64,000 bases of DNA from Sulfurospirillum diekertiae (GCF_011769985.2 NZ_CP039734.2:1550001-1614000), one strand, 5' to 3'; positions 1 through 10,024 are shown, counted from the first letter of the stretch. The notes: a model not told the origin generated them from the sequence alone. Made by a program: numbers and translations.

Positions 1-1557
1 TTCATGACGCTCTGTACCGATGATATAAAGACCTCCAAGGGCTTTAATTTCATCCTCAAGCTTAATATCAACACCACGTCCAGCCATATTGGTTGCAATC
101 GTTACAGCGCCTTTGACACCTGCATCTTTAATAATTTGAGCTTCTTTTTCATGGTTTTTAGCATTCAAAACAGAGTGTGGTACTTTCTCTTTTTTCAACA
201 GTGAATGGAGTAACTCACTTTTTTCAATGGATGCAGTACCTACAAGAACAGGTTGCCCTTTTTCATGGCATAGTTTGATATCTTTAATCACGGCTTCAAA
301 CTTTTCACGTTCCGTTTTATAGATAAGATCATTCATATCTTCTCTGCGCATTGGGACATTTGTAGGAATTGAGATTACATCAAGATTATAAATCTGCGCA
401 AACTCGGTTGCTTCTGTTTGTGCAGTTCCTGTCATACCTGCGAGTTTATTGTAAAGTCTAAAATAATTTTGGAAGGTGATGTCTGCGAGTGTTTGAGACT
501 CTTCTTTAATCATCACGCCTTCTTTTGCTTCTAACGCTTGGTGCAATCCTTCACTAAAACGTCGTCCTTCGCTTAAACGCCCCGTAAACTCATCGACAAT
601 AATAATTTCCCCATCACGTACCACATAATCAACATCAGCAACAAACAGATACCGTGCTTTAAGGGCTTGATCAAGATGATGCGATAGAACAGCATTGTCA
701 AGGCTATAAAGGTTATCGACACCAAAAAGTTTTTCAGCATTACTGATGCCATCTTCAGTCATCAAAACAGTTCTATTTTTTTCATCAACCGTAAAATCTG
801 CTTCTTTCGTAAGCTTTTGGGCAACACCATCTGCAATTTTATAGCCATCTAATGTACGATTGGCTGGACCAGAAATAATTAAAGGTGTTCTTGCTTCATC
901 AATAAGAATTGAGTCCACTTCATCCACAATAACAAAATTATGGACACGTTGAACTTTTTCATCCACTGCATAACGCATATTGTCACGTAAATAATCAAAT
1001 CCAAACTCGTTGTTCGTTCCATACGTAATATCTGCATCATATTGTGCTTTACGTTTAGCGTCATTGTCCAAATCATTGGTGACAATACCGACAGTTAAAC
1101 CTAAAAAGTTATAGATACGGGACATATCAGCAGCATCTCTTTTTGCAAGGTAATCATTAACCGTTACAACATGAACACCTTCGCCAGACATTGCATTTAA
1201 AACAACAGGAAGCGTTGCCACAAGCGTTTTACCCTCACCTGTTTTCATCTCTGCGATATTTCCACCATGAAGCACTAAACCACCTACCATTTGTACATCA
1301 AAATGACGCATACCCGTTGTTCGTTTACTGGCTTCTCTCGTAATAGCAAAGACATCATTTAAAATAGTCTCAAGTGTTTTTGTTCCTGATCGAACGTCTG
1401 CTTTAAAAGCATTAAAGGCATCTTTTAAGGCTTCATCGCTTAATTTTTCATACACTGGCTCTAAGGCATTAATCTTTTGAACGCGTGCTTGAAGTTCTTT
1501 CACAACACGATCGTTTTTAGTGCCAAAAATTTTACGAACAATATTACTCAATAGCAT
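1..1557 (-). CDS. secA: SecA preprotein translocase ATPase (partial, C-terminus outside window)
   Basis: This is the ATPase motor that pushes unfolded preproteins through SecYEG. The ATG at 1557 follows a strong GAGGTGG ribosome site and the frame stays open to the window edge, giving 519 codons. The translation begins [17 protein letters not shown], as SecA proteins do, and contains the Walker A region [11 protein letters not shown], the Walker B-like [15 protein letters not shown] and the helicase-motif stretch [11 protein letters not shown]. The missing part is the scaffold, wing and zinc-binding C-terminus. It diverges from lolA, so about 125 bases hold both promoters. The two genes serve envelope export, but their shared location is only suggestive of joint control. 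Identification is very secure. Confidence 0.97.
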   Translation of the reverse strand, partial: MLLSNIVRKIFGTKNDRVVKELQARVQKINALEPVYEKLSDEALKDAFNAFKADVRSGTKTLETILNDVFAITREASKRTTGMRHFDVQMVGGLVLHGGNIAEMKTGEGKTLVATLPVVLNAMSGEGVHVVTVNDYLAKRDAADMSRIYNFLGLTVGIVTNDLDNDAKRKAQYDADITYGTNNEFGFDYLRDNMRYAVDEKVQRVHNFVIVDEVDSILIDEARTPLIISGPANRTLDGYKIADGVAQKLTKEADFTVDEKNRTVLMTEDGISNAEKLFGVDNLYSLDNAVLSHHLDQALKARYLFVADVDYVVRDGEIIIVDEFTGRLSEGRRFSEGLHQALEAKEGVMIKEESQTLADITFQNYFRLYNKLAGMTGTAQTEATEFAQIYNLDVISIPTNVPMRREDMNDLIYKTEREKFEAVIKDIKLCHEKGQPVLVGTASIEKSELLHSLLKKEKVPHSVLNAKNHEKEAQIIKDAGVKGAVTIATNMAGRGVDIKLEDEIKALGGLYIIGTERHE

Positions 1558-1682
1558 CTGATTCCACCTCTATTTTCATTACTTTTATACTATTAACTTT
1601 TCTTAAAACTTGGGATTTTATCATACTTTTACTATCTATTTGATAAAACTCCATATCTTATTATCTTTATGAGGAGTAATTT

Positions 1683-2198
1683 ATGCGATTTTTTTGGATG
1701 TTTCTCTGTTTGACAACACTCCTTTTTGCCAAAATTGATCACTTTAAAACCATTCAAAGTGATTTCACACAAAAAGTGACTAATGATCAAAATAAAACAA
1801 TAACCTATGAGGGGATGTTTTACGCCACAAATGATAAAAAGGCACTTTGGATTTACGAAAAACCTGTGGCTAAAAAAATTTACTTCAACAATACACATGT
1901 TTTGATTATTGAGCCAGAATTAGAGCAAGCAATTATTACGACACTTGACAATACTCCCAATATTGCACAATTACTACAAGATGCCAAAGAGATCGCTCCC
2001 AATAAATATGTAACAAAATTTATGGACACAACGTATACGATCTTTGCACATAAAGAGAGTATTGACAAGGTTGTCTATCGTGATAAGTTAGATAATGCTG
2101 TTGAAATTAGTTTTTCAAACCAAACAACAAATCTTTTTTTAGATGAAGAGCTGTTCCGTGCCGAAATTCCAAGAGGATATGATGTCGTACGCGAATAA
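1683..2198 (+). CDS. lolA: Outer-membrane lipoprotein carrier LolA
   Basis: This periplasmic chaperone would carry lipoproteins released by LolCDE to the outer membrane. The 171-residue product has a short signal peptide (hydrophobic residues 3-15, ending around LLFAK), then the LolA pattern of an N-terminal DFTQ segment, a central GMFYATNDKKALWIYEKP stretch and a C-terminal FLDEELFRAEIPRGYDVVRE. This last part matches the end seen in Campylobacterota LolA proteins. The ATG follows GAGGAG at good spacing. It is transcribed away from secA and converges on the cyclic-di-GMP gene, with a 34-base perfect palindrome between them. Confidence 0.9.
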   Translation: MRFFWMFLCLTTLLFAKIDHFKTIQSDFTQKVTNDQNKTITYEGMFYATNDKKALWIYEKPVAKKIYFNNTHVLIIEPELEQAIITTLDNTPNIAQLLQDAKEIAPNKYVTKFMDTTYTIFAHKESIDKVVYRDKLDNAVEISFSNQTTNLFLDEELFRAEIPRGYDVVRE

Positions 2199-2215
2199 TT
2201 TTTTTTAAAGATAAA

Positions 2216-2249
2216 CGATTTAAATCTTTACATGTAAAGATTTAAATCG
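2216..2249. terminator. 34-base perfect palindrome between convergent genes, centred on TTTACATGTAAA
   Basis: The sequence is identical to its own reverse complement over 34 bases, with arms of CGATTTAAATCTTTACA and its complement. It starts 17 bases after the lolA stop and covers the last codons and TAA stop of the convergent cyclic-di-GMP gene. The position suggests a bidirectional terminator, but the stem is A/T-rich and has no loop, so a protein-binding site is equally possible. Its centre is one of the 34 copies of the iterated palindrome. Confidence 0.6.
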
Positions 2250-4815
2250 CATCAGAAGCTGCTGGTTTCCCAAAGAAATAGCCTTGAAAAAAGTGACATC
2301 CCATCTCTTTGAGCCGTTCAAACTGTTCTTTGGTTTCAACACCCTCCGCAATAACTTCCATATTGAAACTTTTACCAATAGAGATAATGGTCTCGACAAT
2401 CAAAGCATCACTTCTATTGAGGATAAAATCTCGTACAAAAGATTGATCAATTTTTAGTTCATCAACATTTAAATGCTTCAAATACTGCAAACTAGAATAC
2501 CCTGTCCCAAAATCGTCAACGGACAGAGAAACTCCTAACATTTTTAACTCACGAATCTTTGCCAATGCTTTAGCACTATCTCGAATCAAAAGACTTTCTG
2601 TCAATTCTAAACGAATTAATGACGGATTGATCTGAATTAATGCTAGTGTATTATGAACAATTTCTACAAAATCTTCACGCTCAAACTGTTTTGTGCTTAC
2701 ATTAATCGAAACACGCCATGTCGATTTTTTGACATCATTTTGCCAATATTTTACTTGCGCCATAGCCTCTTTTAAAACCCAATCACCTAAAGGAATAATC
2801 AAGCCAGATTCTTCACATAAAGGAATAAACTGCATAGGAGAAATCAACTCACCATTGACTGTCTTGAGGCGTATCAGGGCTTCAACACCTGTTATATTTG
2901 CATTAATATCAACTTGTGGTTGGTAAAATAAAACAAATTGTTCAGAATCAATTGCATCTCGAAGGTGTTGCAACATCGAAGATTTTTCTTCCATTATTTT
3001 TTGAATACGTGGATCAAAAAAACGAATGGTGTTACGACCATCCGTCTTTGCAGTATACATTGCGCTATCAGCATGACTTAATAATGTCGCGGCGTCCTCA
3101 TCTCCATCAAAAAGACTAATGCCAATGCTTACGGTAATGTAACAAAGATAGGCATCAATCAAAAAAGGCTCTTTCGTTGCAAGGAGAATTTGCATTGCAG
3201 TATGTTCAGCTATTTTGGCAGCTTCTTCGATACTATTTGCAAGATTTGGCAATAAAAGAGCAAATTCATCACCCCCAAATCTAGCAACAATATCATGCTC
3301 TTTGGTAAAGTTTTCAAGGCGGCGTGCCATCATTATCAACAATTTATCTCCGGCAGTATGCCCTTTGAGATCATTAATGGATTTAAAATTATCCAGATCC
3401 ATAAAAAGTAATGCACCATAAGTTTGTTTATGCTTGTTGGCACTAATACAAAGTTTAATTTGTTCTGTTAGTAGGATTTTATTGGCAAGATTCGTTAAAG
3501 AATCATAATATGAAAGTTTTAAGATATTCTCTTTTTGCAAAAATGAATTAATTGCAAAACCGATATCTCCCGCTAACTCTTCAATCATAGCACGTTCTTC
3601 AATACTAAACCCCTCTGGCATCGTTGTACAAATACTCATAATACCTAACGATTTTTGTGCAAATTTGTCACTTTGAAGTACTGTAATATAAGCTTCACTT
3701 ACGTTATAGCGTACTATTGTTAGTTGACAACTGTGAGGTAAATTTTCACTCGTAGGAGTAAGAATACGAAATCCTCCTTGTGCAAAAATTTCTTTTTCGA
3801 TTGGATTGATATCGTGTTCTTCATCAAAACCAAAAGACTCTTTTACATGTAAAGCTCCATTCTCATAGAGTGAAATCTTGACATGGGCAAAAGATTTATT
3901 TGCAAAAAGACATTTCGCTGTTTCAGATAACAACTCTTCTAATGTTTGAGTCGTAATTAAAATTTGATTACTATCAGCAACCGTACGAAGAACTGCGTAA
4001 AGGTGTTTTTGTTGAGCATACGATTTTTCAAGCTCACTACTTTTTTGAGTAAGCATTTTAGTTCGCTGCAACACCAATGTTTCAAGTTCTTTTTTCTGTT
4101 CAACATCACGCTTAGTCAACTCTTTAATTGCCATATACATTAAAACCAATAAACCAATCACCACCATTGAGCTAAATATGGTTTCTTTCCAAAAAAGTCC
4201 TATTACATCATCAAATAAAGTCTTTTTAGGAATTTTAATGCTGGTTAAACCTCGTACTTCACCTAATTTATAGCCATATGCATTATTATAACGTTTAGCA
4301 ATATAAGGTAAAACTTCATTTTTTTCTCCATGGCAAACTAAACAATATGCCTGTATACGCAAAGGAGAAGCAAAAAAGAAAAACTCTTTTCCCCCTTTGT
4401 TAACCAGTTCAATTGTTTCATTTTGATCAGGGTTTTGGTTAAAGTACGTAATTGCCTTCATTTCGAGATCATCGGCTTGATTAACGGGATTGCGTGGACG
4501 ATCAGAAACATTGTGAATCGTAATTCCTTGCATAGAACGCTTCAAAAACTCATCACTGATATGGGTTGAAGCATGAGCGGGAAGGAAACCTATTGTAGAG
4601 TCATTGAGATCAATGCCACTCTCTAAAAATTGCTGATGATAGACTAAACGCATTGCCATAAAGTAGTCTTGAAGCGTCTTGGCTTTGGAATAGGCACGAA
4701 TTTTTGCTAGATCTTCGGCTTGCTGATATAAATAAGTGATGACAAAGGCATTGGCACATAAAACTAAAAAAGCCACTATCCAAAAAAGGCGTTTAGTTAA
4801 ATTAAGTTGTCTCAC
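2242..4815 (-). CDS. Membrane GGDEF-EAL protein with periplasmic c-type heme domain and GAF domain
   Basis: This 857-residue protein should make or break cyclic di-GMP in response to a periplasmic redox or ligand signal. Residues 11-30 form a transmembrane helix. The periplasmic part has one heme-binding CLVCH motif at residues 158-162 inside a DUF3365-like (Tll0287-type) domain. A second membrane helix lies near 208-230, followed by a coiled coil, a GAF-like region (about 270-430), a GGDEF domain and an EAL domain. GGDEF is intact (RFGGDEF), while the usual RxxD inhibitory site reads KEHD. The EAL domain keeps EALIR, LELTES, DDFGTGYSSL and ELKID, so phosphodiesterase activity is likely. It appears monocistronic and converges on lolA. 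Confidence 0.9.
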   Translation of the reverse strand: MRQLNLTKRLFWIVAFLVLCANAFVITYLYQQAEDLAKIRAYSKAKTLQDYFMAMRLVYHQQFLESGIDLNDSTIGFLPAHASTHISDEFLKRSMQGITIHNVSDRPRNPVNQADDLEMKAITYFNQNPDQNETIELVNKGGKEFFFFASPLRIQAYCLVCHGEKNEVLPYIAKRYNNAYGYKLGEVRGLTSIKIPKKTLFDDVIGLFWKETIFSSMVVIGLLVLMYMAIKELTKRDVEQKKELETLVLQRTKMLTQKSSELEKSYAQQKHLYAVLRTVADSNQILITTQTLEELLSETAKCLFANKSFAHVKISLYENGALHVKESFGFDEEHDINPIEKEIFAQGGFRILTPTSENLPHSCQLTIVRYNVSEAYITVLQSDKFAQKSLGIMSICTTMPEGFSIEERAMIEELAGDIGFAINSFLQKENILKLSYYDSLTNLANKILLTEQIKLCISANKHKQTYGALLFMDLDNFKSINDLKGHTAGDKLLIMMARRLENFTKEHDIVARFGGDEFALLLPNLANSIEEAAKIAEHTAMQILLATKEPFLIDAYLCYITVSIGISLFDGDEDAATLLSHADSAMYTAKTDGRNTIRFFDPRIQKIMEEKSSMLQHLRDAIDSEQFVLFYQPQVDINANITGVEALIRLKTVNGELISPMQFIPLCEESGLIIPLGDWVLKEAMAQVKYWQNDVKKSTWRVSINVSTKQFEREDFVEIVHNTLALIQINPSLIRLELTESLLIRDSAKALAKIRELKMLGVSLSVDDFGTGYSSLQYLKHLNVDELKIDQSFVRDFILNRSDALIVETIISIGKSFNMEVIAEGVETKEQFERLKEMGCHFFQGYFFGKPAASDAI

Positions 4816-4882
4816 TTAGCGGCTCCTTTTTTAATGTTCAGAGTCAGTTAAAGATTGTAATCAATTATAACTTAGATTGGTG

Positions 4883-6055
4883 TTATAAAGATTTGGGAAT
4901 ACTTTTTAAAAATAAATATCCAATGAGTCCAGAGAGAAAAGAGCCCAATAAAATCGCTAATTTATCCGAATAATGAAACAAATCCGTATCATTATAGGCT
5001 AACGTATTGACAAAAAGGCTCATGGTAAAACCAATACCTGTAAGAATTGCAACACCATAAAGCTGTTTATAACTGCTTCCACTTGGTAAAGATGCTAATC
5101 CACATTTAATGGCTAAAATACTCAAACCAAAAACACCTAACTGCTTACCTAAAAAAAGACCAAGCATAATACCTAAGGAAACATCTGAAAAAAGTGCATT
5201 CAGAGACACATCTTTAAGATCAACCCCAGCGTTCACAAAAGCAAACAGTGGAAGAATAATAAAAGCGACCCAAGAGTGAAGACTATGTTCCATCTCCTTG
5301 AGCATTGAAAAGCGTTTACCCTCTTTAGTCTGAGAATAAAGAGGAATACAAAAAGCAAGTAAAACACCTGCAATGGTTGCATGAACACCTGATTTTAATA
5401 CACTCACCCACAAAACAACCCCAATTAAAATATATGCAGCTTTTTTGATAACGCGTAGGTAATTCATCATAGCTAATATAATAATAGCACATAAAGCTAT
5501 AATAATGGATACTAATGATAAATTGCTGGTATAAAATAATGCAATGATAACAATGGCTCCAAGATCATCAATAATAGCCAAAGCCATTAAAAAAATCTTT
5601 AGTGATGAGGGAATACGAGAGCCCAAAAGTGAAAGAATCCCTAAGGCAAAAGCAATATCAGTCGCTGTAGGAATTGCCCAACCTTTCATAGAAAAAGAAT
5701 CTGTATGATTAAAAAAAGTAAAAATAAGGGCAGGCATGACCATACCGCCAAAAGCGGCAATAGCTGGTAATGCTATTTGACTCTTGGAAGAAAGCTCACC
5801 TTCAAGAACTTCTCGCTTAATTTCAAGCCCAACAAGAAAAAAGAAAATAGCCATCAATCCATCATTGACCCATAGTAATAATGGTTTAGCAAGACCCAAA
5901 GAACCTATGCTAATTTGAACAGGCGTATGAAGAAAATGCGTATAAAAATCTGTTAAAAAGCTATTTTGACACAAAAGAGCAAGAAGTGTTACGATGATTA
6001 AAATAACTCCCGAAGAAGACTCTTTTTTAATGAACTCTTCTATCGTTGTAAACAT
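4883..6055 (-). CDS. nhaA: Na+/H+ antiporter NhaA
   Basis: A 390-residue inner-membrane antiporter exchanging protons for sodium, important for pH and salt balance. Length and an 11-12 helix pattern fit NhaA. The ion-binding pair of aspartates is visible in ALAIIDDLGAIV, and the discontinuous-helix region PTATDIAFALGIL is conserved. The ATG follows an AAGGGG-type ribosome site (read on the minus strand). A short hairpin with TAGTAT arms at about 6072-6087 lies between this gene and the upstream mnmE; it may end the long rpmH-mnmE transcript, leaving nhaA under its own promoter. Confidence 0.96.
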   Translation of the reverse strand: MFTTIEEFIKKESSSGVILIIVTLLALLCQNSFLTDFYTHFLHTPVQISIGSLGLAKPLLLWVNDGLMAIFFFLVGLEIKREVLEGELSSKSQIALPAIAAFGGMVMPALIFTFFNHTDSFSMKGWAIPTATDIAFALGILSLLGSRIPSSLKIFLMALAIIDDLGAIVIIALFYTSNLSLVSIIIALCAIIILAMMNYLRVIKKAAYILIGVVLWVSVLKSGVHATIAGVLLAFCIPLYSQTKEGKRFSMLKEMEHSLHSWVAFIILPLFAFVNAGVDLKDVSLNALFSDVSLGIMLGLFLGKQLGVFGLSILAIKCGLASLPSGSSYKQLYGVAILTGIGFTMSLFVNTLAYNDTDLFHYSDKLAILLGSFLSGLIGYLFLKSIPKSL

Positions 6056-6119
6056 AAAATCCCCTTTCTGATAGTATTTTTATACTAACATATTGAGGTA
6101 AATAGTTTATAAATACTGC

Positions 6120-7457
6120 TTATTTACCAAGGCAAAAACTGCTAAACATCTTCTCCAAAATCTCATCACGTTCAAAGGCAGTTGTGATCGATGATATACT
6201 ATGAATGGCTTCATTGATATGAAAAGCAAAGAGCTCAAGTTCCCCTTCTCCAAGCAATTTGTAAGAGTTTAAAACATTTTCATGGGCTCTTTTAACAGCT
6301 TCAATTTGGCGTGCAGATGTAAGCATAATACTGTCATCAATTGTTGTTTGGTCTAAAAGTATTTCGAGTTTTTGAGTAAGCTCATAACTGTCATTTTGAC
6401 ATGAAAGTGCTATAAAATTTGATCCTAAATGTTGAGTATCAAATTGGTTTGGCAAATCAATTTTATTGAGGACCGTTAAAATTTGTTTTGACTCTACATA
6501 GTTTTGAAGTAATGTTAATATCTCTTTATCTTCGTTATCACATGGCATACTATTATCAAACAGAGCAATGACAATCTCGGACTCTTCAATCGCTGCGATG
6601 GAACGCTCAATGCCTATTTTTTCAATCACATCATGGGCTTGTCTGATACCTGCAGTATCTACAATACGCACTAAATGTGTGCCAATGCGTAGTTCTTCTT
6701 CAATCGTATCACGTGTTGTCCCGGCGATATCACTAATAATGGCACGATCATAACTAAGAAGGGTATTCAGCAGTGAGCTTTTGCCTACATTAGGTTTGCC
6801 TACAATGGCGATCTTAAAGCCTTGTATCAATCCTTGTCGGCGCTTACTACTCTCATAAGTTTTCAAAAGCTCTTTAGCGAGTATATCTAACTTTGCTCTG
6901 ATATTTTCGATCATATTCAGAGGTAAATCTTCTTCGGCATAGTCAATATTTACTTCAACAAATGCAAGAATTTCAATCAATAACTCTCTTACATGTAAAA
7001 CAAAATCTCGAAGTTCACCTTTGAGTTGGCGGGTAAGCATTTTAGCAGCATCCACACTTTTCGTTTCGATCAATGCCGCAATGGCTTCTGCTTCAGAAAG
7101 ATCAATTCTGCCATTTAAAAAAGCGCGTTTCGAAAATTCGCCTGGATTGGCCAATCGTGCGCCATGATAAATGAGCGCTTCTAAAACAATCCCTGCAACA
7201 ATACTGCCCCCATGGCATTGAAATTCAACTACATCTTCAGCAGTAAAGCTGTGAGGTGCTTTAAAATAGATCACAATGGCCTGATCAATCGCATCGTCGT
7301 GTGCATCGTATAAAAATGTGAGTGTGGCAAGACGTGGATCAAAGGTTTTTTTGTGAGAAAGTTTTTGAGCCAAAGCAAGGGCATCGGGACCACTGACACG
7401 AACAATCGCGATGGAACCAACCCCTGCACTTGTGGCAATAGCAGCAATAGTATCTAT
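6120..7457 (-). CDS. mnmE: tRNA modification GTPase MnmE, apparently starting at ATA
   Basis: MnmE works with MnmG to make 5-carboxymethylaminomethyl uridine at the tRNA wobble position. The P-loop GKPNVGKSSLLN, the switch DIAGTTRDTIEE, the DTAGIR motif, NKID and the C-terminal CLGK with its catalytic cysteine are all present. The conserved N-terminal folate-binding strand (DTIAAIATSAGVGSIAIVRV) is encoded upstream of the first usable TTG at 7373. Its frame is open only back to an in-frame TAG at 7467-7469, and the codon where Met should stand is ATA at 7455-7457, seven bases after AGGA. An ATT lies three codons later. From ATA the protein is 445 residues, normal for the family. The start overlaps the jag stop as ATAG. 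Confidence 0.9.
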   Translation of the reverse strand: MDTIAAIATSAGVGSIAIVRVSGPDALALAQKLSHKKTFDPRLATLTFLYDAHDDAIDQAIVIYFKAPHSFTAEDVVEFQCHGGSIVAGIVLEALIYHGARLANPGEFSKRAFLNGRIDLSEAEAIAALIETKSVDAAKMLTRQLKGELRDFVLHVRELLIEILAFVEVNIDYAEEDLPLNMIENIRAKLDILAKELLKTYESSKRRQGLIQGFKIAIVGKPNVGKSSLLNTLLSYDRAIISDIAGTTRDTIEEELRIGTHLVRIVDTAGIRQAHDVIEKIGIERSIAAIEESEIVIALFDNSMPCDNEDKEILTLLQNYVESKQILTVLNKIDLPNQFDTQHLGSNFIALSCQNDSYELTQKLEILLDQTTIDDSIMLTSARQIEAVKRAHENVLNSYKLLGEGELELFAFHINEAIHSISSITTAFERDEILEKMFSSFCLGK

Positions 7458-8428
7458 GCGGTTTTCCTATTAAAATCATTGACTACGATAAATTTACCAC
7501 CGTCTTTGCCGGATTTAATACCGACATATTTTTCAGGAAACTGGGCGCGAAGTGCTTCAAGGGCAATTTTAATGAGAACACCATCTAAAATTTTTGTTTG
7601 GCCTTTGCCACTGTTTCGAATACGCTCAATAACTGGGGCGAGGTATTTATCAATCATTTCTTCTTGATTCTTCAAAAATTCTGCAATTTCAAGACGGATA
7701 TTTAGACCATATTTAAGATTGATCCAGTTATAGAGCAAATAAGAAAGTGCTTTATAGCGATACCCTTCTTTACCAATGAGTAATGCTGCATCTTCACCAC
7801 TGAATTCAATCAAGATTGTATCATCACTGTATTTTGAAATAATAGGACTTTCAAGGGTAAAACAACTGTATTTGAAAAGGTTTTTAATCTGCATACGAAC
7901 TTCATCAATTACATCATTAATTTCTCGTTTTTCATGATGAAAATTTTGGTCAATTGCAGTAGAAACTATCGTATGCCTTGGCTCTTTTACAGACGTTTTG
8001 GCAACTTCAATTTTAGGCTCGATAATAAGAGCGGCTGTCTCTTTTAATGGAACAACAATAGCCGTTTCTGGTTCAACTTTTTTCTCCCCAGACTCACTTC
8101 TTGGAAACTCTTTTTTGCCTTTATTACGTCTATTTTTATTACGTCTATTACGGTCTCTTCTCTCATCATTAAAAGAGGAATCGGCTTCGTTATTGTTACT
8201 ACTCTCTTCTTTACGTGGAGGAACAAATTCTTTACGATCGCGCTCTTCTCTCACCGGCTTCGTGCCTTTACGTTGCACTTCAATAATGGCACTTTTTTTA
8301 AAAAGCCCAAGAAATCCACTTGAGCCATTTTGAACAATATTAATATCTAAATCTACGACCGAACAAGACAACTCACTTGCAGCTTTAGAGTAAGCTTCTT
8401 GAAGTGTTGCTGCTTCTACTTTGATCAT
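7454..8428 (-). CDS. jag: Jag/KhpB-type RNA-binding protein (Jag_N, KH, R3H-like)
   Basis: This cytoplasmic RNA-binding protein accompanies yidC in many bacteria. The 324 residues begin with a Jag_N domain (MIKVEAATLQEAYSKAASEL), followed by a low-complexity, highly charged linker at about 75-120 (DRNRRNKNRRNKGKK), then a KH domain near 200-260 (SGEDAALLIGKEGYRYKALS) and a C-terminal R3H-like part. Its ATG overlaps the yidC stop by four bases and its own TAG stop overlaps the mnmE start, so translation across the three genes is probably coupled. The basic linker also creates long spurious open frames on the other strand. Confidence 0.88.
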   Translation of the reverse strand: MIKVEAATLQEAYSKAASELSCSVVDLDINIVQNGSSGFLGLFKKSAIIEVQRKGTKPVREERDRKEFVPPRKEESSNNNEADSSFNDERRDRNRRNKNRRNKGKKEFPRSESGEKKVEPETAIVVPLKETAALIIEPKIEVAKTSVKEPRHTIVSTAIDQNFHHEKREINDVIDEVRMQIKNLFKYSCFTLESPIISKYSDDTILIEFSGEDAALLIGKEGYRYKALSYLLYNWINLKYGLNIRLEIAEFLKNQEEMIDKYLAPVIERIRNSGKGQTKILDGVLIKIALEALRAQFPEKYVGIKSGKDGGKFIVVNDFNRKTA

Positions 8429-10014
8429 TTCTCGACCTTTTGCTCTTCATGTTTTTTTGCGAAAAGTTTATTGACATAAAACTGTTGTACGATAGATGCT
8501 ACGTTGTTGGTAAACCAGTAAAGTGTTAAACCTGCCGGGAAAGTTACAAAGAAAAAAGTAAAGATAAGTGGTAAAAACTTCATAATTTTCTCTTGCATTG
8601 GATCAGTAAAGGTGGTTGGCGTAATGCGTTGATGTAAAAACATCGTGATACCCATAAGCACTGGAAGAATAAAATAAGGATCTTTAATCGCTAAGTCATG
8701 TACCCAGAAAATCCAAGGTGCCCCTTTAAGCTCAATGGCATTTTGAAGAACACGATATACGGCAAAGAAAACAGGAATTTGCAAAATAATTGGCAAACAT
8801 CCGCCCATTGGATTTGCACCATTTTTCTTGTAAAGTTCCATCATATGCGTATTGAGCTTTTGCTTATCATCAGCATATTTTTTCTGCAACTCTTTCACTT
8901 TTGGTGCAAGCTCTTTAAGCTTATTCATAGAGACCATACCTTTATAGGTTAAAGGATAAAGCACTAAACGAACGGTAATGGTCATAGCAACAATCGCCCA
9001 ACCCCAGTTACCAAAAATACCATGCAAAAAGGCAAGAAGTGCAAAAAGTGGTTTAGAAATAAACGTAAAGAAACCGTATTCAATAACATCTGTAAGTTCA
9101 GGACTAATCGCTTTGAGTTTAACATGCTCTTTAGGTCCGATGTAACCGCTGAGTTTAAAATCTTCTTCACCTTTAACAAATAAAAGTGGATTTTTATTTT
9201 GACCAACAGAAACAACACTCTCTAAGCCTTTATCAAGTTCATAAAAAAATGTCGTGTAGTATTTATCGGCCCCTGCTACAATTTTTGCATTTGCGAAGTG
9301 ATCATCACTTTTAGCATCACCATCTGCAATCGTTTTAATGCTACCATCAGATTTTTTAATCAACACTCCATGAAAGGTATAACTGTCAACTGCCATGTTT
9401 GGTCTAACACCGGGAGAGAGGAAGTATTCATAAGGAGATGAAAGCTTTACATGTAAATCATATTTGCCTGAAGGGAAAAAAGTAATTGTTTTGGTAACAA
9501 CAACACTGCTGAGGGTCTGTGTTAAAACAACACTACTCCCATTTTCACTAACATCAATTTTATCTTTGTCAGCGCTGTACGACATAACAAATGCATCTTC
9601 ATTAATGGCTTTATCACTAAATCGAATTTCAAGGGGTAAAAGAGATTGAGAAGCATCGATAAGCTGAAAACGCTCACCCTTGTCGTCTTTATATTTGCCC
9701 TCTTCTAGATAAAACTTTGCAATTCTGCCAAGTCTGTCGATCTGAACTTCGTAGCCAGCCGCTTTAATTGTTGCAATAATTTCACCTACATTGGATGAAC
9801 TCTTAGGAGCTCCAGCAACATCTACGCTACTCGCAGACTTTACGTCAGCAGGTGCACTGGCAGTTGTGGATGGCGTTGCATTTTGTTCAAGTGTTGTGGT
9901 TTCAGTAAGCGGAGGATTTTTGGGGATAAAAAAATGATCATACAGAGCAAAAAATAAAAATGATAATACAGTGGCAATAATAATGCGCATCTGAGGAGTG
10001 AGTTTATCTGTCAC
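8425..10014 (-). CDS. yidC: Membrane protein insertase YidC
   Basis: YidC inserts inner-membrane proteins alone or with SecYEG. The 529-residue protein starts with GTG at 10014 after AAAGGGAA. It has an N-terminal helix (residues about 10-28), a large periplasmic domain (about 70-320) typical of Gram-negative YidC, and a C-terminal five-helix core. The core includes WGWAIVAMTITVRLVLYPL with the expected hydrophilic-groove arginine, the cytoplasmic helical hairpin rich in lysine, and the NPMGGCLPIILQIPVFFAVY segment. It lies between yidD and jag in the conserved operon order. Confidence 0.97.
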   Translation of the reverse strand: MTDKLTPQMRIIIATVLSFLFFALYDHFFIPKNPPLTETTTLEQNATPSTTASAPADVKSASSVDVAGAPKSSSNVGEIIATIKAAGYEVQIDRLGRIAKFYLEEGKYKDDKGERFQLIDASQSLLPLEIRFSDKAINEDAFVMSYSADKDKIDVSENGSSVVLTQTLSSVVVTKTITFFPSGKYDLHVKLSSPYEYFLSPGVRPNMAVDSYTFHGVLIKKSDGSIKTIADGDAKSDDHFANAKIVAGADKYYTTFFYELDKGLESVVSVGQNKNPLLFVKGEEDFKLSGYIGPKEHVKLKAISPELTDVIEYGFFTFISKPLFALLAFLHGIFGNWGWAIVAMTITVRLVLYPLTYKGMVSMNKLKELAPKVKELQKKYADDKQKLNTHMMELYKKNGANPMGGCLPIILQIPVFFAVYRVLQNAIELKGAPWIFWVHDLAIKDPYFILPVLMGITMFLHQRITPTTFTDPMQEKIMKFLPLIFTFFFVTFPAGLTLYWFTNNVASIVQQFYVNKLFAKKHEEQKVEK

Positions 10015-10024
10015 GAGATTCCCT

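Noticed and set aside
1632-2068. Minus-strand frames over lolA.
   Set aside because: They are shadows: lolA has a signal peptide, family motifs and a good ribosome site, while the opposite frames have none.
7998-8333. Plus-strand frame rich in Leu, Ser and Arg opposite jag.
   Set aside because: It mirrors the low-complexity Asn/Arg/Lys linker of Jag and has no ribosome site or family resemblance.
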